The notes under the pieces are model-generated. The model had not been told where the DNA came from. It saw only the letters and a program-made list of their open reading frames with translations, and ran no database searches. DNA of 27,176 nt, taken from positions 1-27,176 of the IMG/VR virus record IMGVR_UViG_3300042509_001294; one strand, 5' to 3'. Origin of the DNA: a virus. The translations under genes and the position numbers were made by a program. Positions 20,141 through 26,776 of the stretch are shown piece after piece (positions within the stretch are counted from its first letter, which is position 1; the number at the start of each line of letters is the position of its first letter).

Positions 20141-20382
20141 CCGAAGCACCGAGGATCAACAGCCGTTTCCCCTGCGGACATATGTGTCGTGGGACCCGCT
20201 TCGGTTGCCTTGGTAAACGGGCGGGAACGTTAGGACCGCTGGGCGATCCCGGTGGATGCGCACCTAGCTAGTACCGCCCCGCTTCACCTATCGGGTCTGG
20301 GCTGGCATACCCCAAGGATTACCCGTCCGAGCAATCCCTCACCAAGAGCGAGGGTTGTGTCTAGGGGCCGAACGTATGCCAC
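20141..20382 (+). ncRNA. Structured RNA D, promoter-driven (unassigned, about 240 nt)
   Basis: Three consecutive domains are seen. CCGAAGC (20141-20147) pairs with GCTTCGG (20198-20204) around GACA-tatg-TGTC. GGGCGG (20219-20224) pairs with CCGCCC (20274-20279) around ACCG-ct-GGG-cgat-CCC-GGT. TGGCATAC (20303-20310) pairs with GTATGCCA (20374-20381) around CCCTC-accaagagc-GAGGG. The region has no coding frame and starts at a strong promoter. It may be a small RNA or a long structured leader of the gene at 20443. No family is recognised. Confidence 0.75.
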
Positions 20383-20391
20383 ATCTGTTTT

Positions 20392-20409
20392 TATCCCCTA
20401 CCGGGGATA
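20392..20409 (+). promoter_or_regulatory. Hairpin between RNA D and the next gene
   Basis: TATCCCC-tacc-GGGGATA is a perfect 7-bp stem with a 4-nt loop, preceded by TTTTT and located 33 nt before ATG 20443. The following bases (TTCTCAAC) are not T-rich, so termination is uncertain. It could be the end of RNA D or a processing/translation signal. Confidence 0.45.
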
Positions 20410-20442
20410 TTCTCAACATACACCCTGTAAGGGATGCGTGAT

Positions 20443-20652
20443 ATGGAGAAGCCCGAGCTACCTGTTGCAAGAGAGCTACACGGCACGATTGTAACTCCGC
20501 ACCCCAGCCACCTTCGTATTTATGACGGTTTGGATAGGATGGCAGTTTGCAGTGTTGAAGAGGCCGAGATGCTTGTGTTTGCGCTCTCCGAATGGATCGA
20601 GTACAAGCGCCAGCTTGAGTTGTGGGAACGAGATCGGGAGAACAAGGAATGA
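20443..20652 (+). CDS. Small hypothetical phage protein (69 aa)
   Basis: ATG 20443 is chosen over 20434 because AAGGG is 9 nt upstream of it but adjacent to the earlier ATG. The protein has HLRIYDGLDRMAVCSVEEAEML, then a charged helix ending WERDRENKE. It overlaps the next gene (ATGA). Soluble. Function unknown; first gene after RNA D. Confidence 0.55.
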   Translation: MEKPELPVARELHGTIVTPHPSHLRIYDGLDRMAVCSVEEAEMLVFALSEWIEYKRQLELWERDRENKE

Positions 20653-20831
20653 AAAGCGCCGGCTATTACTGTGACAAGCGCGAGCAATGGGTCTATGATT
20701 ACGACTCTTTTGAAGAGGAGTTTTGGGCGACTCAGGATAAGACGCCAGTAGCAATGCTGTCTGTGACAGCGGAAGAACTCTATGATCTCTTCAAGAAGCG
20801 TCTTAAAGAGGAACGGGAGCACACCCTATGA
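20649..20831 (+). CDS. Small acidic hypothetical protein (60 aa)
   Basis: ATGA overlap, with AAGGA immediately before. Rich in Tyr and acidic residues (REQWVYDYDSFEEEFW), ending in a Lys/Glu helix (ELYDLFKKRLKEERE). It overlaps the following gene by 4 nt. No known family. Confidence 0.55.
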   Translation: MKSAGYYCDKREQWVYDYDSFEEEFWATQDKTPVAMLSVTAEELYDLFKKRLKEEREHTL

Positions 20832-20941
20832 GTGCCTTGGCAATCAGCTACACCCTTGACCACGAACTAACGATGAGTTGGGAACAATACATGGAGTGGT
20901 ATCTCCACTCCGGAGGAGATGTGTGGTATTATGAGTGCTAG
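20828..20941 (+). CDS. Very small ORF (37 aa)
   Basis: ATGA overlap with the upstream gene. Thirty-seven residues, acidic and aromatic (WEQYMEWYLHSGGDVWYYEC). It ends inside the start region of the next gene (11-nt overlap). Supported by spacing only; could be translational coupling sequence. Confidence 0.4.
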   Translation: MSALAISYTLDHELTMSWEQYMEWYLHSGGDVWYYEC

Positions 20942-21134
20942 CCTTCTACTTCTTTCGGTAGTGATGTCTTACATCGTCACCACCAAGGGTGACATCCGGG
21001 TTACTACCCCTAACGGAACAACTATCACCATCCCCGAGGGATCAACATTCCGAATCAACCGACACGAAACTCGGTTCGATTCTCGGACGGTGGTGTTGGA
21101 CAACGCACGTATATTTGGAGATGGGTTTGAGTAG
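20931..21134 (+). CDS. Small protein with N-terminal hydrophobic segment (67 aa)
   Basis: Two starts are possible. ATG 20919 is directly on the GGAGGAG site, while 20931 leaves 12-14 nt, so 20931 is preferred. Residues 3-18 (ASLLLLSVVMSYIV) are hydrophobic, a short membrane anchor or signal segment. The rest is beta-like (VTTPNGTTITIPEG). It overlaps the next gene by 14 nt. Function unknown. Confidence 0.5.
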   Translation: MSASLLLLSVVMSYIVTTKGDIRVTTPNGTTITIPEGSTFRINRHETRFDSRTVVLDNARIFGDGFE

Positions 21135-21351
21135 TCTTAAAGAGTTTTGTTTCTCGCTGTGGGATCAGCACAAACCGAAGACGTATCGGCAAGCTCGTAA
21201 TCACATCGCATCCTCAATCGAGGAAGACCCGCTTACTGATCCAACTGTTGCTTCCCCCACCCTTATGGTTTACTTCACCCACTGGCGGAAGAAAGAGGGT
21301 CTGAGTAAGCCTCGTCCGCATCGTAGGAACAGGAAGCAACAAGATGAGTAG
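21121..21351 (+). CDS. Small basic hypothetical protein (76 aa)
   Basis: ATG 21121 is adjacent to GGAG. TTG 21127 lies 6 nt after GGAG and is perhaps the better start. The protein has a helical N-terminal half (SSLKEFCFSLWDQH) and a very basic C-terminus (KPRPHRRNRKQQDE), suggesting nucleic-acid binding. It overlaps the exonuclease gene by 8 nt. Function unknown. Confidence 0.5.
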   Translation: MGLSSLKEFCFSLWDQHKPKTYRQARNHIASSIEEDPLTDPTVASPTLMVYFTHWRKKEGLSKPRPHRRNRKQQDE

Positions 21352-22150
21352 CATCGTCCCCGCTTATGTGGAGAGTAAGACGGCTCATCTCCTGCCTCTG
21401 ATCGACGCTGACAGTCTTGTGTATCGTGCGGGTTTTTCCGGAGTAGAGCGAGACGAAGAAGGCAAGCCACAGCACACCCCGCTAGCGCACAGTCTCTCCA
21501 ATTTGCGAACGATCATGGATAGTCTCCTTGACAAGTTCCCACGTAGAGAAGGCGAGCATGTCTTTCTTACCCCCAGCGGGGGGTTTCGTTACAAGGTAGC
21601 GAAAATCAGGCCGTATAAAGGTACACGCACATCACACAAACCCGAACATTTCACAGCTATGCGTGAGTACCTACAAAAGAAGTACGGTGCCATCGTTGTA
21701 GACGAAGACCTGCCTGAAGACCAGCGCCGGGAGGCGGATGACTTCTGCGGAATGTACCAGTGGGCGAAGCCCGATAAGTCTACATGTGTGGTCAGCGGTG
21801 ACAAGGATTTGAAGCAAATCCCCGGTTGGTTATACAACCCGCAGAAGGATACGTTTGAGATGCGTACCCTTCGAGATGCTGACTTGTTCTTCTGGTATCA
21901 GATGTGTGTGGGCGATTCTGTTGACAATGTAGCGGGTCTGAAGGGCATGGGTCCGAAGAAGACCGAAGGGTTGCTTGAGTCATGTAGTCGTAAGCCAGTG
22001 CGTGTAATGAAGGCAGTGGCTGCGTTGTATAAGAAAGAGTTCTCCGGTCGATGGAAGGATGCGTTGGATGAGAATGCTCAGCTCCTCTTTATCCATCGAC
22101 AGGAAGGCAAAGACTGGAAGGAATACTTTGGAGGAGTACACGACCTATGA
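21344..22150 (+). CDS. 5'-3' exonuclease, FEN-type (T7 gp6-like role) (268 aa)
   Basis: Removes RNA primers and degrades DNA 5'-3' in replication and recombination. The metal-binding acidic residues of the FEN/5'-nuclease family are visible: D21 and D23 (LIDADS), EADDFCG in the middle, GDKDLKQIPG with D153 and D155, and GDSVDNVAGLKGMGPKKTEGLL with D191 and D194. The last stretch is the helix-hairpin-helix that binds DNA. Length is as expected (200-300 aa). GGAA lies about 9 nt upstream of the ATG. A role in host DNA degradation is also possible. Confidence 0.9.
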   Translation: MSSIVPAYVESKTAHLLPLIDADSLVYRAGFSGVERDEEGKPQHTPLAHSLSNLRTIMDSLLDKFPRREGEHVFLTPSGGFRYKVAKIRPYKGTRTSHKPEHFTAMREYLQKKYGAIVVDEDLPEDQRREADDFCGMYQWAKPDKSTCVVSGDKDLKQIPGWLYNPQKDTFEMRTLRDADLFFWYQMCVGDSVDNVAGLKGMGPKKTEGLLESCSRKPVRVMKAVAALYKKEFSGRWKDALDENAQLLFIHRQEGKDWKEYFGGVHDL

Positions 22151-22329
22151 GCGCATGTCGTGATCCGTTTGAAGATGCCGAAGAGAACATCCGGCAAGGA
22201 ATGAGCTGGGGTGCAGCCTACACCGTTGTGCTTGAGAAGTGGATCGGAGAGGCTGCTATCAATCTCATCGAGAAACGGTTTGATGAAATCTGGAATGAAG
22301 TTAAAGGACACAGCACTAGTGACACTTAA
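22147..22329 (+). CDS. Small helical hypothetical protein (60 aa)
   Basis: ATGA overlap with the exonuclease stop. Helical, amphipathic, with W residues (MSWGAAYTVVLEKWIGEAA), ending GHSTSDT. It overlaps the dUTPase start by 11 nt. No motif is recognised. Confidence 0.5.
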   Translation: MSACRDPFEDAEENIRQGMSWGAAYTVVLEKWIGEAAINLIEKRFDEIWNEVKGHSTSDT

Positions 22330-22768
22330 CCTAGAAATCAAAAAGCTACACCCCGAAGCAAACCTCCCCACCAAAGCTAACCCAGCGGATGCTGGGCTGG
22401 ACTTGTACTGTTTCCCCAAGAACGGCTCTCCGTATGCGGAGATTGCTCCGGGTAAATCTGCTCTAGTTGGGACTGGTATCTCAGTCTCTATCCCAGAGGG
22501 GTACTTCGGATACATCCGTAGCCGCTCTGGGCTGGCATCTAAGAACCACCTGGAGGTGGGTGCTGGGGTGGTAGACGGCGGGTATACGGGTGAGGTCTGC
22601 GTGCTTCTCAGGAACCACGGTGATCGTATTCAGTACCTAGTGGCCGGTGATCGCATCGCCCAGCTACTCATCCTCCCGGTTCCAAAGGTTAATGTGGTGG
22701 AGGTTAAGGAGTTCACCACGGTAGTGGGTGAGCGGGGTGATGGTGGTTTCGGCTCATCGGGAGTTTGA
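22319..22768 (+). CDS. dut: dUTPase (149 aa)
   Basis: Hydrolyses dUTP to dUMP and pyrophosphate, keeping uracil out of phage DNA and providing the ThyX substrate. GTG 22319 is chosen because AGGA lies about 10 nt upstream and the length then matches the trimeric family (140-150 aa). All five motifs are present: I NPADAGLDLY (21-30), II RSRSGLA (67-73), III GVVDGGYTGEV with catalytic D86, IV RIAQLLIL and V RGDGGFGSSG (139-148). Motif V has Ser where Thr is usual. Coupled with ThyX and the reductase. Confidence 0.95.
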   Translation: MTLNLEIKKLHPEANLPTKANPADAGLDLYCFPKNGSPYAEIAPGKSALVGTGISVSIPEGYFGYIRSRSGLASKNHLEVGAGVVDGGYTGEVCVLLRNHGDRIQYLVAGDRIAQLLILPVPKVNVVEVKEFTTVVGERGDGGFGSSGV

Positions 22769-22771
22769 ATA

Positions 22772-23029
22772 GTGTCTTATTGCGAAGCAATGTGGATTGA
22801 GTTGTTTGTTGTAGTGTTCACTGTGCTTGCGTTGGGTGTCTCCTTTGCAGGCGGGTACTTCACTGGTCGCCGTAAGGAAGAGGAGGCAATTGCCGATAAG
22901 TTCACCTCTGCGATTTCTGATCTCCTTACAAGCGGTACTCTTCGCAACCCAGCGTACACCGTTTACACCTACAACATTTCGGACGGAACATTTGAGATTC
23001 CAGTCCAGCTAGGAGATAACAAAGATTGA
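22772..23029 (+). CDS. Small membrane-anchored protein (85 aa)
   Basis: GTG 22772 has GGGAG 8 nt upstream; ATG 22790 is an alternative. Residues 8-28 (IELFVVVFTVLALGVSFAGG) form a membrane span, followed by TGRRKEEE on the cytoplasmic side and a polar tail of about 50 residues. One membrane pass is predicted. It overlaps the next TTG start. Function unknown. Confidence 0.6.
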   Translation: MSYCEAMWIELFVVVFTVLALGVSFAGGYFTGRRKEEEAIADKFTSAISDLLTSGTLRNPAYTVYTYNISDGTFEIPVQLGDNKD

Positions 23030-23352
23030 ACATTGATCCCCGATTTGAACAACAGTTCCGAGAGATGACCGACGCAGATCGCCAAGTCATCCTCCAGTGT
23101 GGTCGGTACTTCGCCTACAAGATTCTCACCCCTATCGGGATGGTAAAGCGAGACTACCTGAGCCCTGACGAGTACCTCAACCTAGCAGCTATCCACGACC
23201 AATGGGGTCTTAACATCCCGAACGTGGTTCTCCAAGCGGCTACGACCTATGCCCTTGCTGAGTTGATCTCGGTGGGGTTGGCTCAGCCGGAAGCTATTGT
23301 AAACGTGGAAAGATTCTTCCAAGATTTGATTAAAGCGGAAGGGGGTGGTTGA
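23026..23352 (+). CDS. Hypothetical phage protein (108 aa), TTG start
   Basis: TTG 23026 in a TTGA overlap, with AGGAG about 10 nt upstream. Helical and soluble (DRQVILQCGRYFAYKIL), with a VERFFQDLIKAEGGG C-terminus. No catalytic motif is seen. It is followed by a very small membrane-protein gene. Family not recognised. Confidence 0.6.
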   Translation: MNIDPRFEQQFREMTDADRQVILQCGRYFAYKILTPIGMVKRDYLSPDEYLNLAAIHDQWGLNIPNVVLQAATTYALAELISVGLAQPEAIVNVERFFQDLIKAEGGG

Positions 23353-23353
23353 T

Positions 23354-23467
23354 ATGCCCATTGAGGTTCTCTGGTACTTGTTCTTGTTCTTTGTCCTGCT
23401 CAACCCGTTCGTTTGGTTGGTGGGTTTTCTTGTTGCTTGTATTGGTTGCAAGGGACTAAGCCGATGA
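23354..23467 (+). CDS. Very small membrane protein (37 aa)
   Basis: The ATG lies after GGGGGTGG, about 8 nt upstream. Nearly all 37 residues form one or two hydrophobic stretches (WYLFLFFVLLNPFVWLVGFL), with two Cys near the end. It overlaps the next gene (ATGA). A membrane micro-protein; function unknown. Confidence 0.5.
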   Translation: MPIEVLWYLFLFFVLLNPFVWLVGFLVACIGCKGLSR

Positions 23468-24258
23468 GTGTTGTTGCTAAGGGCCCGCCGTATGTGAGCC
23501 AAAAGGACTGGAATGAGATGTCTAGCCAAGATATTCATGACTACTACAGAGGGTTTGGTGTCGAGCGCTGGCTCGCTAAGCCCATGGATGGCCCCTTTGT
23601 CTACAAGCCATCTATTCCCGAGGTGGAGGAGCGGAAGCAAGAGGTTGTGTGGAAGAAGCCCGACCCACAGGCGGATAGGGATTGGTGGCTGGATAGCGAC
23701 TTTGCTGACGGAACATCCGTGCGAGAAGTGCTTGAGAAAATAGAAGAAGAAGGAAATGACATCTTTCCAGAGCTATACAAGAGTGTCAAAGAGATGACCG
23801 AGAGTGAACGCAAGCCGATCATCCCCCTCTGGGATGGGCGAAAGCCACCCTACGAACCCCACGATGCTGGCTTGAAGCGCACTCTCCGGGATATGCTTGG
23901 AGATGGGGACTGGGATCATCTGCGTGTGTATGTAGATGGCCGTAGTGAAGAAGGCGGGTCTAAGGTTGAATGGGCGACGGCTAATCAGCCGGTGTTCTAC
24001 AGCCAAGCCGAGAAAGCGGAGAGCGAGACGCGAGCTGCACAAGTCGGAGGCACCCACTACTCCGATCTATCCATTCAACCTTGGGATGCTATGCGAGCGT
24101 GGTTTACTCCGGCTGAGTATGCGTCGTACCACATTGGTACGGTGATTGGGTATCTCTCCCGCCATCGGCGGAAGGGTGGGTTGAGTGATATCAAGAAAGC
24201 CCACCACCACTTGAGTGAGTTGATTCGGTACTTTGAAGAGGAAGAGGAATACGAATGA
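23464..24258 (+). CDS. DUF3310-containing phage protein (264 aa)
   Basis: ATG 23464 overlaps the upstream stop. The C-terminal domain (about 195-264) matches DUF3310: VGGTHYSDLSIQPWD, then IGTVIGYLSRHRRKGGLSDIKKAHHHL. This domain is very common in T7-like and other phages, often labelled nucleotide-kinase-like, but its activity is unproven. The N-terminal 190 residues are acidic and low in recognisable motifs. It sits among nucleotide metabolism genes, which suits a role in nucleotide pools. Confidence 0.8.
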   Translation: MSVVAKGPPYVSQKDWNEMSSQDIHDYYRGFGVERWLAKPMDGPFVYKPSIPEVEERKQEVVWKKPDPQADRDWWLDSDFADGTSVREVLEKIEEEGNDIFPELYKSVKEMTESERKPIIPLWDGRKPPYEPHDAGLKRTLRDMLGDGDWDHLRVYVDGRSEEGGSKVEWATANQPVFYSQAEKAESETRAAQVGGTHYSDLSIQPWDAMRAWFTPAEYASYHIGTVIGYLSRHRRKGGLSDIKKAHHHLSELIRYFEEEEEYE

Positions 24259-24542
24259 AGCGCAACAAGGACGTAACCGACGATGACAAGTTCTCGATTG
24301 CCGTAGAGAAGTTCAATCGAGCTAAGCGTCGTAGTATCCAAGACAAGACCAAGGGTAACAAGCGAGCCGAGGCTAAGATAACCGAGCTAACCGATGAGGT
24401 GGGTCGTCTTAGCCAACGGTTGAAGATGGCTACAACGCTATTGCGTTGGTTGGTGAAGCACATGCCGGAGAGTATTCGTACGGAGTACGAGGTGTATCGT
24501 ATGGCTATCAATGCTGGGGAGATTGATGACATTCATCCTTAA
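24255..24542 (+). CDS. Small charged coiled-coil protein (95 aa)
   Basis: ATGA overlap with the DUF3310 gene, with GAAGAGGAAGAGG about 8-15 nt upstream. Very Lys/Arg-rich first half, then a coiled-coil-like stretch (ITELTDEVGRLSQRLKMAT). The end overlaps the next gene by 17 nt. Function unknown; possible nucleic-acid binding. Confidence 0.6.
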   Translation: MKRNKDVTDDDKFSIAVEKFNRAKRRSIQDKTKGNKRAEAKITELTDEVGRLSQRLKMATTLLRWLVKHMPESIRTEYEVYRMAINAGEIDDIHP

Positions 24543-24966
24543 GAAGAGGAAGCGCATCCAAGACCCCGAAGCCAAGCGACCCAAGAAGCTCCGCTCTGGG
24601 TTTGAAGCCAAGGTCAAGAAGTCCCTTGAAGCCCGTGGTGTGGAGTTTGAGTACGAGTCGGAACGACTACCGTACATCATCCCCGAGTCCAAGCACAACT
24701 ACACACCGGACTTCATCCTCGTAACCGAGAAGGGAACCAAGGTGTATGTGGAAAGTAAGGGAAATTTCACCGCAGCGGATCGTAAAAAGATGAAGTTAGT
24801 TGTTGAGCAGAATCCGGGGTTGGATATACGCATGCTCTTCATGCGTCAAAACAAGATTCAACGTAACTCTAAAACTACGTACGGCTCTTGGTGTGATAAG
24901 CACGGTATCCCGTGGGCCGTATCCGCCACAGGCTTTGTACCCGATAGTTGGATTCGAGGGGATTGA
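24526..24966 (+). CDS. Endonuclease I-like Holliday-junction resolvase (T7 gp3-like) (146 aa)
   Basis: Cleaves branched DNA and helps degrade host DNA and resolve replication intermediates. Restriction-endonuclease-like fold with catalytic residues E27 (GFEAKV), D62 (YTPDF), E76 and K78 (VESKG). T7 endonuclease I has E20, D55, E65 and K67 in a protein of 149 residues. GGGGA lies 5 nt before ATG 24526. Conserved SKTTYGSWCDKHGI near the C-terminus supports the family. It overlaps the previous gene by 17 nt and ThyX by one base. Confidence 0.9.
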   Translation: MTFILKKRKRIQDPEAKRPKKLRSGFEAKVKKSLEARGVEFEYESERLPYIIPESKHNYTPDFILVTEKGTKVYVESKGNFTAADRKKMKLVVEQNPGLDIRMLFMRQNKIQRNSKTTYGSWCDKHGIPWAVSATGFVPDSWIRGD

Positions 24967-25664
24967 TGAAGTACGCAGATGAAGCAATCACTGTAATCCC
25001 TGTTGCCATGACCATGCCGATTGTTGATTTCATCCCGAACACGGATGACCTCACATCGTACATGGCTCGCGTCAGCAACCCGCCTAATCAGACCAACTTC
25101 AAGACGGCAGACAAGCTTCTTAAGCACTGTGCGGAGGAAGGTCACTGGTCTGTGTTCGATATGGTGGATGTGATTTTTGAGATCGAGGCTCCCCGAGATA
25201 TCTCTCGTCAGGTACTTCGCCACTACAGTATGCGATTCCAAGAGTTCTCCCAGCGTTACGCGGATGTCACCGAGGACATGTTCGTGCTTCGCGAACTGCG
25301 AATGCAAGACACGAAGAACCGCCAGAACTCGACCCCTTGTAGGAGAGACGACTGGCAAGATGAGTGGGAGAGCGATCTCAACAAACTTCTCTACTTGGTG
25401 CAAGACTATCAAGAGAAGTGGCGATCTCGCGGGGCAGCCAAGGAGTGCGTTCGGGTGATGTTCCCAGAGGGGCTTACGATGTCACGGATGTACGCAAAGA
25501 TTCCTCTCCGTACTCTGACCCACTATATCAAGACACGAGGACACGAGTCTACCCAGAAGGAGCACCGATTGATCGTAGAAAAGATGCTGCCTCACATCCC
25601 CAAGCTGTTCCCTCTTTCCTATAAGTTTCTACTTCCCGAGGAAACCCCCGCCGATGCTTCTTGA
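24966..25664 (+). CDS. thyX: Flavin-dependent thymidylate synthase ThyX (232 aa)
   Basis: Makes dTMP from dUMP using FAD, NADPH and methylene-tetrahydrofolate, completing the dUTPase pathway. The signature RHxxSxxxESxRY is present in variant form: RH-YS-MRFQEFSQRY at 85-98, with R85, H86, S88, E93, S95 and R97-Y98. GHWSVFD (59-65) is typical of the nucleotide-binding region. Length (about 230 aa) is normal. ATG 24966 overlaps the resolvase stop. Its presence suggests a need for dTMP beyond what the host provides. Confidence 0.95.
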   Translation: MKYADEAITVIPVAMTMPIVDFIPNTDDLTSYMARVSNPPNQTNFKTADKLLKHCAEEGHWSVFDMVDVIFEIEAPRDISRQVLRHYSMRFQEFSQRYADVTEDMFVLRELRMQDTKNRQNSTPCRRDDWQDEWESDLNKLLYLVQDYQEKWRSRGAAKECVRVMFPEGLTMSRMYAKIPLRTLTHYIKTRGHESTQKEHRLIVEKMLPHIPKLFPLSYKFLLPEETPADAS

Positions 25665-25824
25665 TCTAGTTCAATTCGCCATTGCCTTCTGGCTGTGTGT
25701 AGCCACAGTACTTTACCTGACCAACCGGGAGGACTACTCCTTCGGTCATCTTCTGCTGTGTCTTGCTTGGCCGTACATCCTTGTCGTTGGTCTGTACCAA
25801 CTCTCAAAGCACCAAGGGAAGTAA
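25654..25824 (+). CDS. Small two-span membrane protein (56 aa)
   Basis: ATG 25654 lies inside the last codons of ThyX, with GAGGAAA about 10 nt upstream. Two hydrophobic spans: LLDLVQFAIAFWLCVATVLY (residues 2-21) and HLLLCLAWPYILVVGLYQL (about 33-51), joined by a polar loop. A membrane protein coupled to ThyX and the next gene. Function unknown. Confidence 0.6.
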   Translation: MLLDLVQFAIAFWLCVATVLYLTNREDYSFGHLLLCLAWPYILVVGLYQLSKHQGK

Positions 25825-25829
25825 ACCAT

Positions 25830-25997
25830 ATGACCGCTCTTTACCTGTACATTGTTGCTTGTGTGTATTTCTATTGGATTGAGTCGGATGAGGAGAATGC
25901 CAACGACCCGCTTCGGTTGGCTGAGATTGCTTTCTGGCCGGTGCTCTATCCGTTCTACATGTTCTATCTTTGGTACAAGAACCGGAATCAGGGGTAA
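25830..25997 (+). CDS. Small membrane-associated protein (55 aa)
   Basis: ATG 25830, with AAGGGAAG about 10 nt upstream. Two hydrophobic parts (LYLYIVACVYFYWI and FWPVLYPFYMFYLWY) are divided by an acidic loop. Paired with the preceding membrane protein; the two may act together. No family is recognised. Confidence 0.55.
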   Translation: MTALYLYIVACVYFYWIESDEENANDPLRLAEIAFWPVLYPFYMFYLWYKNRNQG

Positions 25998-26002
25998 GTC
26001 TC

Positions 26003-26776
26003 TTGACTGTACGCATGTTGTTCCTAGATATTGAGACACTCCCCCATCACGCTGCGGTGTGGGGTTTGTGGGGCCAGAACGTAGGTATCAAGCAGATTAT
26101 CAAGCCCGGTCGTACTACGTGTGCTGCTTGGAAGTGGTTGGGGGCTAAGAAGATTGGGTTTGCTGCCGAGTGGCATCCGATCAAGGAGCAAGAGAGTTGG
26201 TTTTGCTACAAGGAGTTCCTTACTCGTCTTCACGAGGTTCTTGACGGAGCTGACGTAGTTGTCACCTACAACGGAAAGCGTTTCGACATCCCAACGCTGT
26301 ACAAAGAGTTCGTCCTGTACGATCTCCCACCCCCGTCTCCGTTCCACCACATTGATTTGTACCAAACAGTGAAGCGCCAGTTCCGGTGGGCTAGCAACAA
26401 GCTCGACTTCGTTTGTCAACAGCTCGGCCTCGGTGCTAAGGTACATCACAAAGGTCAAGAACTATGGACGGATGTTGAGGCTGGTTGCCCCAAGGCACAG
26501 AAGGTCATGGAACGGTACAACCGTGGTGATGTCACCCTGCTTGAGAAGCTGTACAACCGTCTGAAGCCGTGGATTAAGGGTCTGCCCAATTTTGCACTTA
26601 TGCAAGAGAAGACTGGGATTGTTTGTCCCTCTTGTGGTTCGGAAGATATTGAGTTTCGTGGGTGGCGTTACACCAAGACCCGCAGGTACCGGCGTTTTTG
26701 CTGCAACTCTTGCCATTCATGGGGGTCGCTACCGCAAGCAGATAAGGATTTCCATGCCGAAACGACAAGCACGTAG
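26003..26776 (+). CDS. DEDD-type exonuclease with C-terminal zinc ribbon (257 aa)
   Basis: Predicted 3'-5' exonuclease of the RNase H fold. TTG 26003 has AGGGG 8 nt upstream; ATG 26015 is an alternative. Exo I LDIET (D9, E11), Exo II VVTYNGKRFD, and a later motif RGDVTLLEKLY near 175 are in order. C-terminal CPSCGSEDIEF and CCNSCH form a zinc-ribbon-like Cys4. This type (predicted 3'-5' exonuclease, YprB-like) occurs in phages and may act in DNA repair or RNA processing. It differs from the polymerase proofreading gene at 13221. The substrate is unknown. Confidence 0.8.
   Translation: MTVRMLFLDIETLPHHAAVWGLWGQNVGIKQIIKPGRTTCAAWKWLGAKKIGFAAEWHPIKEQESWFCYKEFLTRLHEVLDGADVVVTYNGKRFDIPTLYKEFVLYDLPPPSPFHHIDLYQTVKRQFRWASNKLDFVCQQLGLGAKVHHKGQELWTDVEAGCPKAQKVMERYNRGDVTLLEKLYNRLKPWIKGLPNFALMQEKTGIVCPSCGSEDIEFRGWRYTKTRRYRRFCCNSCHSWGSLPQADKDFHAETTST

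Noticed and set aside
18688-20181. 497-codon open frame on the minus strand opposite the reductase
   Set aside because: Antisense shadow of a well-supported reductase gene; composition is not protein-like and it runs across the RNA D promoter.
20392-20409. TATCCCC/GGGGATA hairpin as an intrinsic terminator of RNA D
   Set aside because: No T-tract follows the stem; the T-run is on the upstream side.
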